A stretch of DNA of 64,000 nt from Anaerolineae bacterium (lineage in GTDB: Bacteria; Chloroflexota; Anaerolineae; Anaerolineales; E44-bin32), in assembly GCA_011192015.1 (NCBI GenBank), contig DUET01000011.1, forward strand, positions 1 through 64,000. The letters run 5' to 3'. The position numbers and the translations under genes are program-made. Positions 34,860 to 42,495 of this stretch are shown here, piece by piece (position 1 is the stretch's first letter; the number at the start of each line of letters is the position of its first letter). The notes below the pieces were generated by a model that worked only from the letters and a program-made list of their open reading frames with translations, did not search any database and was not told the DNA's origin.

Positions 34860-35944
34860 CACCAAGCCTCCTCGACTCTCGCCTTGCGCAGCAACCACAG
34901 GAAGAACGGCGCTCCCAGGAGGGAGGTGATGATTCCCACAGGAAGCTCACGCGGCGCAAGCAGCGTGCGTGCCAGCGTGTCGGAAGCCAGCAATACAGCC
35001 CCACCCCCGAGCGTTGCCAGGGGAATGAGACGCCGGTAGTCTGTTCCCCAAAGCAGCCGTATGAGATGCGGAACGATCAAGCCCACGAAACCGATGATCC
35101 CCGAGAAGGAGACCGCCACCGCAGCCACCAGGGAGGCGGCTGCAACCAGCAGAAGCTTGACTCTCTCGACGTTGAGCCCCAATTGCAGCGCCTGCTCGTC
35201 CCCAAATTGGAGCACGTTGAGCGGGCGACCGAGCAGCATCAAGAAGATCAGGCCGATGATTAAATAGGGCAAAGAGGCAATTACGGGCTCCCACCCTCCC
35301 AGGGAAAATCCTCCTAACAACCACACGACCGCTCGCTGGATCTGATCCGTGGAAACGAGCAGGATCAGGCTCGTCAGCGCGGAGGTGAACGTGCCCACAG
35401 CCACTCCAGCCAGGATCAAGGTCGTCACCGGTGTGGATTTGCCCACCCTGGCGAGAGCATACACGATCATCACCGTGAGCAAACCTCCGACAAAGGCGGC
35501 TGCCGGCACGATGGCCATGCCCATCCATGTAACGGGCCAATCGATGGCGATGGCCACAACAGCCCCAAGCCCCGCTCCGGATGCAACGCCGATGATGTAG
35601 GGATCGGCTAGGGGATTGCGGAACAATCCCTGGAAGGCCGCTCCACTGCCCCCCAAGGCCATCCCCGTCAGGACCATCAGCAGCGTATGCGGTAGACGGA
35701 TCTGGAACAGGATCGTCTCGAAGGTTTGCGGCCAATCCGCTTGCAGATCCAGAAAGGGCAGGCGTGACAGCAGAATCCTGATCACCTCACCCGGCCGGAT
35801 GGCTACCGGCCCGATGCCAGTGTTGAGAACGAGCATCAGCAAGACAGCCCCGCATACCCACAACCATGGGGACAACCGTCCCCGCTGACGCGGTTGAACT
35901 TCAGATAATCCTTGGTCTCCCTCGGTGGGGGGCGTGGTTGTCAT
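34859..35944 (-). CDS. ABC transporter permease, BtuC/FecCD family
   Basis: A 361-residue membrane protein with about ten transmembrane helices. FecCD-family features are IRLPHTLLMVLTGMALGGSGAAFQGLFRNPLADPYIIGVASGAGLGA (about 75-120), LILAGVAVGTFTSAL and GIIGFVGLIVPHLIRLLWGTDYRRLIP with GELPVGIITSLLGAPFF-like RELPVGIITSLLG near the end. Its ATG overlaps the stop of the binding-protein gene (ATGA), and its stop overlaps the ATPase start. All three subunits of the importer are therefore translated in tight sequence. Confidence 0.9.
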   Translation of the reverse strand: MTTTPPTEGDQGLSEVQPRQRGRLSPWLWVCGAVLLMLVLNTGIGPVAIRPGEVIRILLSRLPFLDLQADWPQTFETILFQIRLPHTLLMVLTGMALGGSGAAFQGLFRNPLADPYIIGVASGAGLGAVVAIAIDWPVTWMGMAIVPAAAFVGGLLTVMIVYALARVGKSTPVTTLILAGVAVGTFTSALTSLILLVSTDQIQRAVVWLLGGFSLGGWEPVIASLPYLIIGLIFLMLLGRPLNVLQFGDEQALQLGLNVERVKLLLVAAASLVAAVAVSFSGIIGFVGLIVPHLIRLLWGTDYRRLIPLATLGGGAVLLASDTLARTLLAPRELPVGIITSLLGAPFFLWLLRKARVEEAW

Positions 35945-36882
35945 TCAAACAACTCCGGATGAATGTACTCGGCAAAGATCTCGAGTGCCAATACCTGTCG
36001 TGGGCCCGGCCGGTCGATGATGTTGGTATCCACGGCATAGATGGCGCCGTCCATAACGGCCGTGATCTCCCCCCAACCTGCCCTGCTGGCGATGGATTCG
36101 ACCGTTGAACTCACAAAAGGTCCTGAAGCGAATAGGATCACTTCCGGATCCGCAGCCAGAATCGCCTCCGGGCTGATCTGCCCCCAACCCTGGATTTCCG
36201 AAGCGATGTTGACGCCGCCCGCCATGGTGATGAGCACATCCTGGAAGGTCTCGCTGCCGGTCGTCCATGGAGCGTTGGGGTCGGATCCATCGACCTCGTA
36301 ATAGGTCGCTACAGGTTCAACATCTGCCATAAGAGCTTCCACCGCCTCGACTCGCTCCCTGAGCATAGCGATGCGATCCTGCGCTATGGCTTCCCGTCCC
36401 GTGAGCTTGCCCAGATTCTCCAGGTTGGTGTAGAGCCCATCGAAGGAAAGGAAATTGGGGAACCAGAAAACTGTCAAACCTAAGTCCTCCAATGCCTGGA
36501 CTTGCTCAGGCGTGTGGATCTGTGCGGCCAAGACCAGATCGGGCTCGAGTGTTAGGATGAGTTCGTTGTTGAGATCGCCCCACCCTCCGCCGACATCGGG
36601 CAGATCAAGTACCGAGGGCGGTTCGTCGGAGAATTCATCACGACCGATGAGCCATTCTAGAGCATCGATTTCGTTCAGCATCTCCGTCGTGCTGGCAGCC
36701 AGGGATACGATCCGCCGGGCGGGAGATTCCAGAGTGATCTCGCGTCCGAGTCCATCGATGACCTGGATCGACGCCGAACCGGACGATGGCTGTTCACCAT
36801 CCATCGATCCACATGCTCCCAGCATGGTGATGCACACGAGACCAAGTGAAATCAGGATCAGCATACTGCGTTTCATGATCAT
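35941..36882 (-). CDS. ABC transporter substrate-binding lipoprotein, BtuF-like
   Basis: About 313 residues from ATG 36882, directly behind AGGAGGTTTG; the ORF-track start lies upstream inside the riboswitch leader. The lipobox is LGACGS. The fold is the TroA/BtuF type, with GREITLESPARRIVSLAASTTEMLNEIDA, LIGRDEFSDEPPS, DLPDVGG, LEPDLVLAA, a long central helix (about 165-195) and GWGQISPEAILAADPEVILFASG. It would capture the corrinoid and deliver it to the permease. The riboswitch upstream supports vitamin B12 over siderophores. Confidence 0.88.
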   Translation of the reverse strand: MIMKRSMLILISLGLVCITMLGACGSMDGEQPSSGSASIQVIDGLGREITLESPARRIVSLAASTTEMLNEIDALEWLIGRDEFSDEPPSVLDLPDVGGGWGDLNNELILTLEPDLVLAAQIHTPEQVQALEDLGLTVFWFPNFLSFDGLYTNLENLGKLTGREAIAQDRIAMLRERVEAVEALMADVEPVATYYEVDGSDPNAPWTTGSETFQDVLITMAGGVNIASEIQGWGQISPEAILAADPEVILFASGPFVSSTVESIASRAGWGEITAVMDGAIYAVDTNIIDRPGPRQVLALEIFAEYIHPELFE

Positions 36883-37024
36883 CAAACCTCCTGGTATACG
36901 ATCGTTGCAGCCATGCCCGACAATTCCCGCCCTCCGAAAGAAAACGCCCCTTTCGTGTCGACAAGGGTCGTAGGAGTCCTTTGAGGCCGCTCCCACCCCC
37001 CTTCCTCGAGGTTGGTGGTAGCGC
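36883..37024 (-). promoter_or_regulatory. Riboswitch expression platform region
   Basis: This 140-base stretch joins the riboswitch aptamer to the BtuF-like start. It holds GACACGAAAGGGGCGTTTTCTTTCG, in which CGAAAG and CTTTCG can pair around a loop ending in TTTT, and then the AGGAGG ribosome site. It could work by sequestering the ribosome site or by termination; the sequence does not decide between them. Confidence 0.5.
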
Positions 37025-37140
37025 AATTCGGGCGGGCGACCTGGCTCTTCGCGTGAGCGAATTACAGTTGCGGGACAGCGCCGGACTTCAACCGGCTTCG
37101 CCGTTCGGCCCTCCCTTCCGAGGGATAGGGCACCCGAGCT
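37025..37140 (-). ncRNA. Cobalamin riboswitch aptamer
   Basis: On the minus strand the B12-box core is clear: CGGCGAAGCCGGTTGAAGTC followed by CGGCGCTGTCCCGCAACTG, then a peripheral hairpin TTCGC...GCGAA and AGCCAGGTCGCCCGCC. These match the cobalamin class consensus (GAAGCCGGUG, CCCGCxACUGU, AGCCAGG). It lies directly upstream of the binding-protein, permease and ATPase genes and would shut them down when adenosylcobalamin is plentiful. Confidence 0.93.
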
Positions 37141-37164
37141 GCACGATATGCTTTTGTCGAAATG

Positions 37165-37192
37165 ATTGTACTACAAGACCCTATCGACGCAA
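37165..37192 (-). promoter_or_regulatory. Candidate promoter of the B12 importer operon
   Basis: On the minus strand TTGCGT (37192-37187), 16-base spacer, TACAAT (37170-37165). The transcript would start shortly before the riboswitch aptamer. Confidence 0.55.
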
Positions 37193-37211
37193 CAAGACCG
37201 GCCCCACACGA

Positions 37212-38684
37212 TTAGGGGAATCGGTAGATGATGAGGCTGTCCTGCGTGCCGCTGTCCGATGCTGTGATCACTTGCGAACCCTTCGTGAGGGTGCCCAGAT
37301 AGGGCGCATCACCATAATCCGCCATCCATCCATCCAACACGAAGGGGATCGGCTGGCCGGCGGTAATCCACTCGCCGTTGTACCGCCTCGCGATGTGCAC
37401 ATGCGTTCCCGTGGAGCGACCGCCGTCGCAGGACGGCCTTCCCAACAGATCTCCCGGCTCCACCCGGGTTCCTGCACGGATCAAGGAATCGTTGGCCAGA
37501 TGGAAGAAGAAGAGTACCCATCCCGTATGCTCGTCACCATCCCCGTCTAAATCGAGAATGACGACCGCATCGCCACTGCGGGCGATCACGCCGGCTGCAG
37601 GCGCTGTAACCCACTCTGCCGAGTAGGCACAACCATGCATCACAGTTGGAGGCGCGAAATCGAGGGCGCCATAGGGATAGGCGGTGCCCCAGGAGAAATG
37701 TGGACCTCCCGTGTAGGTCCAGATGTGGTTCGGAAGAAACGGCAGGGCCAACTCAGGCTGTTGAAGGTTGGTGGGGATGAAATGATCCTCGAGAGAGAAG
37801 GGATCTCCCCATAGATCCGTGTAGGTCTGATAGAAGCCCTCCGGGCTGATGTGATGGTTGAAATCCTCCATCCCATTCGCCCCCGCGAAGAAATACTGCA
37901 TCGCAACCGTTCCTGCATTCAGCCAGGAATCGGGGCGTACGAGCAGCCCATCCGCCAGATCGAATTCGGTCAAGACCCCCATCCGCCAGCCGTAATAACC
38001 ATCGCTGATGCGTTCCGCAGCCCAGAGCAGTTGGTAATAAATACCTTCATAGTCTTCATTCTGATAGTTCAATGGATAGGCGATTTCGATAGCCTCAGCG
38101 AAGGGCTTGCTCAGTGCCTGCGTGTGATACTCCAGCAGCGCCAGCAGCAAACGTGGATTCAGCGAGTAGTTTTCCGCCACAACTTGGACAAGCTCCCAAC
38201 CCGTGCGCTGCCTCTCGAAGGCCCATGCTGTAAGATCGGTGATGAAACCCGGACGTCTAAGGACCTCACTGCGCGTGTCGAAATCCGATGCCGAGGGGCC
38301 ATAGACCACCTCACTATCCGGCAGCATCCGGAATGGAGATCCAGTCAGCGAGACATAGTATGCGGGGACCTGTAGCGGATAACCCGGCGGAAGAGTCGTA
38401 ATCCAGTCCGGTAAATCTGGATTGGCATCCAGAATCTCCTCGACGGTTGAGCCAAAATGCGAGGCTATGGCGATGAGCGTATCGCCGTTCTGCGCTTCAT
38501 AGGAGACAATTTCGCCAGGCGGGTGAGGATTTCGTGTCGGCAGAGGCGTTGGACCAGCGTCCGATAATGCCTGTGATGCAGGCGTGCTTTCCGCTCCCAT
38601 CGCAGATGGAGTGGTGCCGCACCCAGTCAGAAGGACCATGGTGGATAGGAGAAAGAGTAAGATCGACAAACGCTGTGTTTTCAT
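37212..38684 (-). CDS. LysM-M23 metallopeptidase lipoprotein, paralog 1
   Basis: A 490-residue lipoprotein (lipobox LLTGCG). A LysM domain (YEAQNGDTLIAIASHFGSTVEEILDANP, about 60-110) binds glycan. A middle helical region contains NPRLLLALLEY and GYYGWRMGVL...LNAGTVAMQYFFAG. The C-terminal M23 peptidase has GGPHFSWGTAYPYGALDF (first zinc ligands) and STGTHVHIARRYNGEWI (HxH). M23 enzymes cut peptidoglycan cross-bridges or stem peptides. Between the M23 strands lies an inserted DLDGDGDEHTGW loop that looks like a calcium-binding site. Its ATG overlaps the next paralog's stop (ATGA), so it is the last of three tandem copies. Confidence 0.85.
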   Translation of the reverse strand: MKTQRLSILLFLLSTMVLLTGCGTTPSAMGAESTPASQALSDAGPTPLPTRNPHPPGEIVSYEAQNGDTLIAIASHFGSTVEEILDANPDLPDWITTLPPGYPLQVPAYYVSLTGSPFRMLPDSEVVYGPSASDFDTRSEVLRRPGFITDLTAWAFERQRTGWELVQVVAENYSLNPRLLLALLEYHTQALSKPFAEAIEIAYPLNYQNEDYEGIYYQLLWAAERISDGYYGWRMGVLTEFDLADGLLVRPDSWLNAGTVAMQYFFAGANGMEDFNHHISPEGFYQTYTDLWGDPFSLEDHFIPTNLQQPELALPFLPNHIWTYTGGPHFSWGTAYPYGALDFAPPTVMHGCAYSAEWVTAPAAGVIARSGDAVVILDLDGDGDEHTGWVLFFFHLANDSLIRAGTRVEPGDLLGRPSCDGGRSTGTHVHIARRYNGEWITAGQPIPFVLDGWMADYGDAPYLGTLTKGSQVITASDSGTQDSLIIYRFP

Positions 38685-40282
38685 CGCCAGATGAGAGTCT
38701 CGTCAGTAACGCAATAGCAAGCCAGTACGATTTGATCCCCCTTGGTCAGGGCACCCTGGTAAGCCTGGGTTCCTGCATGCGCCTCCCAGCCACTCAGAAC
38801 GAACGGTAGTGGCCCATCAGCAAGGATCCACTCACCATTATACTTCCGGGTGATGTGGATATGGGAACCTGTAGCTCTACCGCCCTCACATGATGGATGT
38901 CCGATGAGATCTCCCTCTTCAACGAAAACACCCTCAGCCACGCGTCCATCATCCGCAACGTGCAAGTAGGTAATAACCCAACCGGTTTGCTCGAGCCCAT
39001 CCCCATCGAGATCGAGCACAACCACACCGTTTCCGGTGCGTACGATAAATCCCGGCGCTACGGCCGTGGCCCAATCTCCTGACACCTGGCATCCACCAGG
39101 TGTGGACGTGGGCGCAAAGTCAAGCGCCGCCCAGGCTGCTTCTCGATCCCATGCACCGTGGGGTCCGCCCGTGAAGGCCCAGATTCTCCCAGGAAGAAAG
39201 GGCAGTTCCAACGGCGGTTGAACCAATCCCGGTTCGTATAGTGGATGCATGTAGAGCCAAGGATCGCCGAAAAAATTCCGATAGGTCGTGATGACACCGT
39301 TCACGTCGACTGCATCCGCCCACGACTCCGGGTTCATGCGTTGTGCCAGGAAATACTGCAGGGCTACCGTGCCGGCGTTCAAATCCGGAGCCATGCGCAT
39401 CTCCGATCCATCCGGAAACGTGAGGGCGGTGAGGGTGCCTCCCCTCCAACCATAGTAGCCAACGCCCATCTCATCCGATAAGACGCTTAGCTGGCGGTAC
39501 AGACCAGAATTGTTGGGGTCGATGTATCCCAGAGGATAGATGAGGGCATCCCCGCTGGGCGTCCTTGGATTGGTAACCCAAGACGAGAGATATTCCAACA
39601 TTGCCAGCAGAATACGGGGATTGACGGAGTTATCACGCGCCGCCTTTGTAACAACCTGAGCCCCGGTATGCCAGCCAGTTGCAAGGAACTCACGATAGCG
39701 CGAGAGGTAACCTCCCTGTTGAGCAACGAAAGCATTGACATCGAAATTCACGGTATGTGGCGAGTAAACGAATTCACTATCCGGGATCAGGTGGTCCGAG
39801 GGACCGGTTTCGCCGAGACGACTGGGAATGATCAAGAGGGTTTCGGGATCGATCAAGCTTTCCACATCAGGTATGGAACCTTCCACCACCGTGATATCTT
39901 CAGGAAGAACACCAAATCGCATGGCCACGAAGGTGAGTGTGTCTCCCGGTTGAGCTTCATACAAAATGGTCCGCACCGTCTCCGTTATGGCCAGTGTAGC
40001 CGTGGGTGGATAGGTTGCTGTGATCAGCGGTTCAGGTTGAACCGGAGTGGCATCATTCGTTACGGCAATCGTTGGAGATGCATTCGGTGACCCTGCATCG
40101 GACGTACTTGTGGAAGAAGGATTGGACCCCGTGGTCGTGGATGAATCTGTTTCCGCTGGATGGGTTGCCGGCAAGGTCGGAGGGATCTGAATATCTCCCT
40201 GCGCGCAGGCAAGCACTCCTAGAAGCAGTGCCGTGAGCGTTAGCATGATGCGGGTGGGATAAGTAGACGCGGTAAATCTCAA
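38681..40282 (-). CDS. LysM-M23 metallopeptidase lipoprotein, paralog 2
   Basis: 533 residues with the same order as its neighbours. The signal is ALLLGVLACAQG, and a long Ser/Thr/Pro linker (about 30-100) follows. Then come LysM (YEAQPGDTLTFVAMRFGVLPEDITVVEG), a middle region with NPRILLAMLEYLSSWVTNP and LNAGTVALQYFLAQRMNP, and M23 with GGPHGAWDREAAWAALDF and ATGSHIHITRKYNGEWI. The inserted loop reads DLDGDGLEQTGW. Coupled by ATGA to paralog 1 and 7 bases after paralog 3, so all three are one transcript. Confidence 0.85.
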   Translation of the reverse strand: MRFTASTYPTRIMLTLTALLLGVLACAQGDIQIPPTLPATHPAETDSSTTTGSNPSSTSTSDAGSPNASPTIAVTNDATPVQPEPLITATYPPTATLAITETVRTILYEAQPGDTLTFVAMRFGVLPEDITVVEGSIPDVESLIDPETLLIIPSRLGETGPSDHLIPDSEFVYSPHTVNFDVNAFVAQQGGYLSRYREFLATGWHTGAQVVTKAARDNSVNPRILLAMLEYLSSWVTNPRTPSGDALIYPLGYIDPNNSGLYRQLSVLSDEMGVGYYGWRGGTLTALTFPDGSEMRMAPDLNAGTVALQYFLAQRMNPESWADAVDVNGVITTYRNFFGDPWLYMHPLYEPGLVQPPLELPFLPGRIWAFTGGPHGAWDREAAWAALDFAPTSTPGGCQVSGDWATAVAPGFIVRTGNGVVVLDLDGDGLEQTGWVITYLHVADDGRVAEGVFVEEGDLIGHPSCEGGRATGSHIHITRKYNGEWILADGPLPFVLSGWEAHAGTQAYQGALTKGDQIVLACYCVTDETLIWR

Positions 40283-40289
40283 ATGATCA

Positions 40290-41843
40290 TCACCTAGAAA
40301 TCTGGTTATTGGAAGCCCTGCAAGCGCAGGCTACAAGTCTCACATTCCCCCGGGTTAGGGTTCCATCATACGCCTGCCCCCAACCACCTGAAATCCAACC
40401 ATCAAGGTTGAACGGCATAGGCCCGTCGGCTGCAATCCACTCTCCATTATACCTACGTGCAATGTGGACATGCGTTCCGCTGGCGACACCTCCCTCGCAG
40501 GAGGGATGCCCGACGCGATCGCCCGCGCGCAGGTAGGTGTTCAATGCGACACGATCCCGAGTCTCGACATGCATGTAGAGCATAACCCACCCCGTACCCA
40601 ATAAACCGTCACCATCGAGGTCTTGCAGAACAGAGCCATCCCCGACGTGCATAACCAACCCATCCGCTACAGCGACGATCCATTCGTTGGAAAGCACGCA
40701 TCCAAGCGCGTTCCCGGGTGGTGCGAAATCAAGTGCTCCCCACGCGGAACCATCACCCCATGCCTTATGCGGACCTCCGGTGTAGGACCAGACACGGTTG
40801 GGTTCGAACGGCAGTTGAAACGTGGGCTGGCTCAGGTCCGGCGGTAGAAGGGGTTCGATGGCTCTGGAGAAGGGATTCTCGAACCATGTGCTGAACGTCT
40901 GATAGAAGCCGTATTCCGAGACCACATTTCGCCATTCATCGGGAAGATAGAGCTGCGAGAAGAGATATTGGACGCCAACCGTACCCGCGTTCACACCGGC
41001 TCCGGGATTGATGGCCACACCGTTCGAAAATAAGAACGGGCCCTCCCAACCTGCCTTCCACAAGTAATAGCCCCTATTGAGTTGATTGGCGGCCCAGGCG
41101 AGCTGCTCGAAAAGACCTTCATAACCCGCGACCACGTATTTCAATGGATAGGATTGGATGCTCGCGTTGACCGTTACGTTCGTGAGCCAACCGGCTTGGT
41201 GTTCCAACAGGGCCAGTAAAAGCCTGGGATTGACCGAATAGCTTACGGCGACTAGCTCCACGATCTCGGCGCCCGTCATGACTTGCCCATGGATCTCTTC
41301 TGTGTATGCCGACAGGGCATTGCTTGAGATCATCACCCCTTCATGTAGATCGTAAAGGTGGGCTGCCGGACCATACACCATCTCGGAATCGGGCAGGATC
41401 TTGAAATTTGGACCAGGGCCCATCAGATTGGGAGCGGGGATCAAGAGCGTGATGCCCACCTGAAGCAGGTTCGGGGTTGCCAGATCATTGACGGCAACGA
41501 TGGCATCCACAGTGGTTTCGTACATAGCTGCGATTTTATAGAGAGCATCACCCGGCTGTACGACGTGATAAATGGGTTCGGTTCGAAGTTCGGGTGTCTC
41601 GCGGACCGGGTCAGGGGTAGGCGTTGCAGGCATCGGTTCAGCGCCCTGCCCAGAGGGGAGAAGGGTGATCATCGGATGTTCCGCCTCTGTTTCCGATGGT
41701 GAAGAAGCAGCCTCGCGCGGAGATTTAAGGGGACGCCAGGGGTCTATCGGCGGTTTGGAATAGCCGCATGCCTGCAAGGCCAGCAGCACCCCGAGAGCTG
41801 CAATTCTGGCGAGAAAGATCAGACGGGATCGGCTAGAAGCCAT
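40290..41843 (-). CDS. LysM-M23 metallopeptidase lipoprotein, paralog 3
   Basis: 517 residues. The signal ends at LALQACGYS. LysM (HVVQPGDALYKIAAMYETTVDAIVAVNDLATPNLLQVG) is followed by the shared middle region (NPRLLLALLEHQAGWLTNV; VNAGTVGVQYLFSQLYLP) and the M23 domain (GGPHKAWGDGSAWGALDF; ASGTHVHIARRYNGEWI) with the insert DLDGDGLLGTGW. It is the first of the three copies. Its ATG follows the stop of the small membrane gene by one base, so it is probably co-transcribed with it. The three copies differ most in the linker and in the region around the former lysozyme-like helix. Confidence 0.85.
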   Translation of the reverse strand: MASSRSRLIFLARIAALGVLLALQACGYSKPPIDPWRPLKSPREAASSPSETEAEHPMITLLPSGQGAEPMPATPTPDPVRETPELRTEPIYHVVQPGDALYKIAAMYETTVDAIVAVNDLATPNLLQVGITLLIPAPNLMGPGPNFKILPDSEMVYGPAAHLYDLHEGVMISSNALSAYTEEIHGQVMTGAEIVELVAVSYSVNPRLLLALLEHQAGWLTNVTVNASIQSYPLKYVVAGYEGLFEQLAWAANQLNRGYYLWKAGWEGPFLFSNGVAINPGAGVNAGTVGVQYLFSQLYLPDEWRNVVSEYGFYQTFSTWFENPFSRAIEPLLPPDLSQPTFQLPFEPNRVWSYTGGPHKAWGDGSAWGALDFAPPGNALGCVLSNEWIVAVADGLVMHVGDGSVLQDLDGDGLLGTGWVMLYMHVETRDRVALNTYLRAGDRVGHPSCEGGVASGTHVHIARRYNGEWIAADGPMPFNLDGWISGGWGQAYDGTLTRGNVRLVACACRASNNQISR

Positions 41844-41844
41844 C

Positions 41845-42186
41845 TTAGAAGAGAGCCTTACCTCGTCGAACGAGCAATCCTCGCAACAGGATGGCGAGTC
41901 CGAACGATATCAGCAGGACAGGCAGGAATAGGTCTTCATGAATCCAATTGAACCCCTCCGCCAACCAGAACACTCCCACAGTGAAGACAAGGAAACCGAT
42001 CGTAAATCCCCTCCCCATGTACCTGCGCAGCGAAGCTACGATCAACCAGATTCCCAAAATCAACACGATCACCGGCCATAAATTGGCAATATCTGCCGGC
42101 AGCCAATCCAGGGTGATCATCAGCAGGATGATCCCCGCACCGATGAGGGCGAAACCCCAGAACAATCGTTGCCTGACCCATCGCAT
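41845..42186 (-). CDS. Small LiaF/DUF5668-like membrane protein
   Basis: 113 residues with four hydrophobic segments: LFWGFALIGAGIILLMITL, LWPVIVLILGIWLIVAS, FTIGFLVFTVGVFWLAEGF and DLFLPVLLISFGLAILLRGLL. The WPVxLILxGxxLI pattern fits the LiaI/LiaF toastrack-partner or DUF5668 membrane modules, often linked to envelope stress. The soluble part of LiaF is missing. AAGGAG precedes the ATG. It heads the operon of three M23 lipoproteins, which suggests a shared envelope role. Confidence 0.6.
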   Translation of the reverse strand: MRWVRQRLFWGFALIGAGIILLMITLDWLPADIANLWPVIVLILGIWLIVASLRRYMGRGFTIGFLVFTVGVFWLAEGFNWIHEDLFLPVLLISFGLAILLRGLLVRRGKALF

Positions 42187-42495
42187 CGTACAACTCCTTG
42201 TGTTCCACGATCAGTTCCGATTGAATGATCATGGGCAATGATACTCGATAAGCGTATAGGACGCCTCTCGGGTGGAATCCCGGATTTTTCCCCAATCGAA
42301 AACTGCCCACACCATGCGGTGCAATATCCATGCCAGCTCGAACACCACAGGCAGCGCTTCGAGGGTTGTTGAGCCTTGACTTCTCGGTCAAGAATCAATC
42401 ACTTCAGGGAAAGTTGATGTCATAACAAAAGGGAAATTTGGTCTCTCGAAAGAAACGCGGATCCGTAGTTCCGACACTCTTCCCCCCTTCCCATC
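42187..42495. other. Intergenic region before M23 operon
   Basis: Some 309 bases between the small membrane gene and the end of the tRNA nucleotidyltransferase fusion gene, both on the minus strand. A short CTTGAC-TTCTCG-GTCAAG inverted repeat lies at about 42375-42392. I see no convincing -10/-35 pair and no gene. Confidence 0.45.

Noticed and set aside
36981-37550. 189-residue plus-strand ORF
   Set aside because: Antisense to the cobalamin riboswitch and the end of the M23 gene; no family features.
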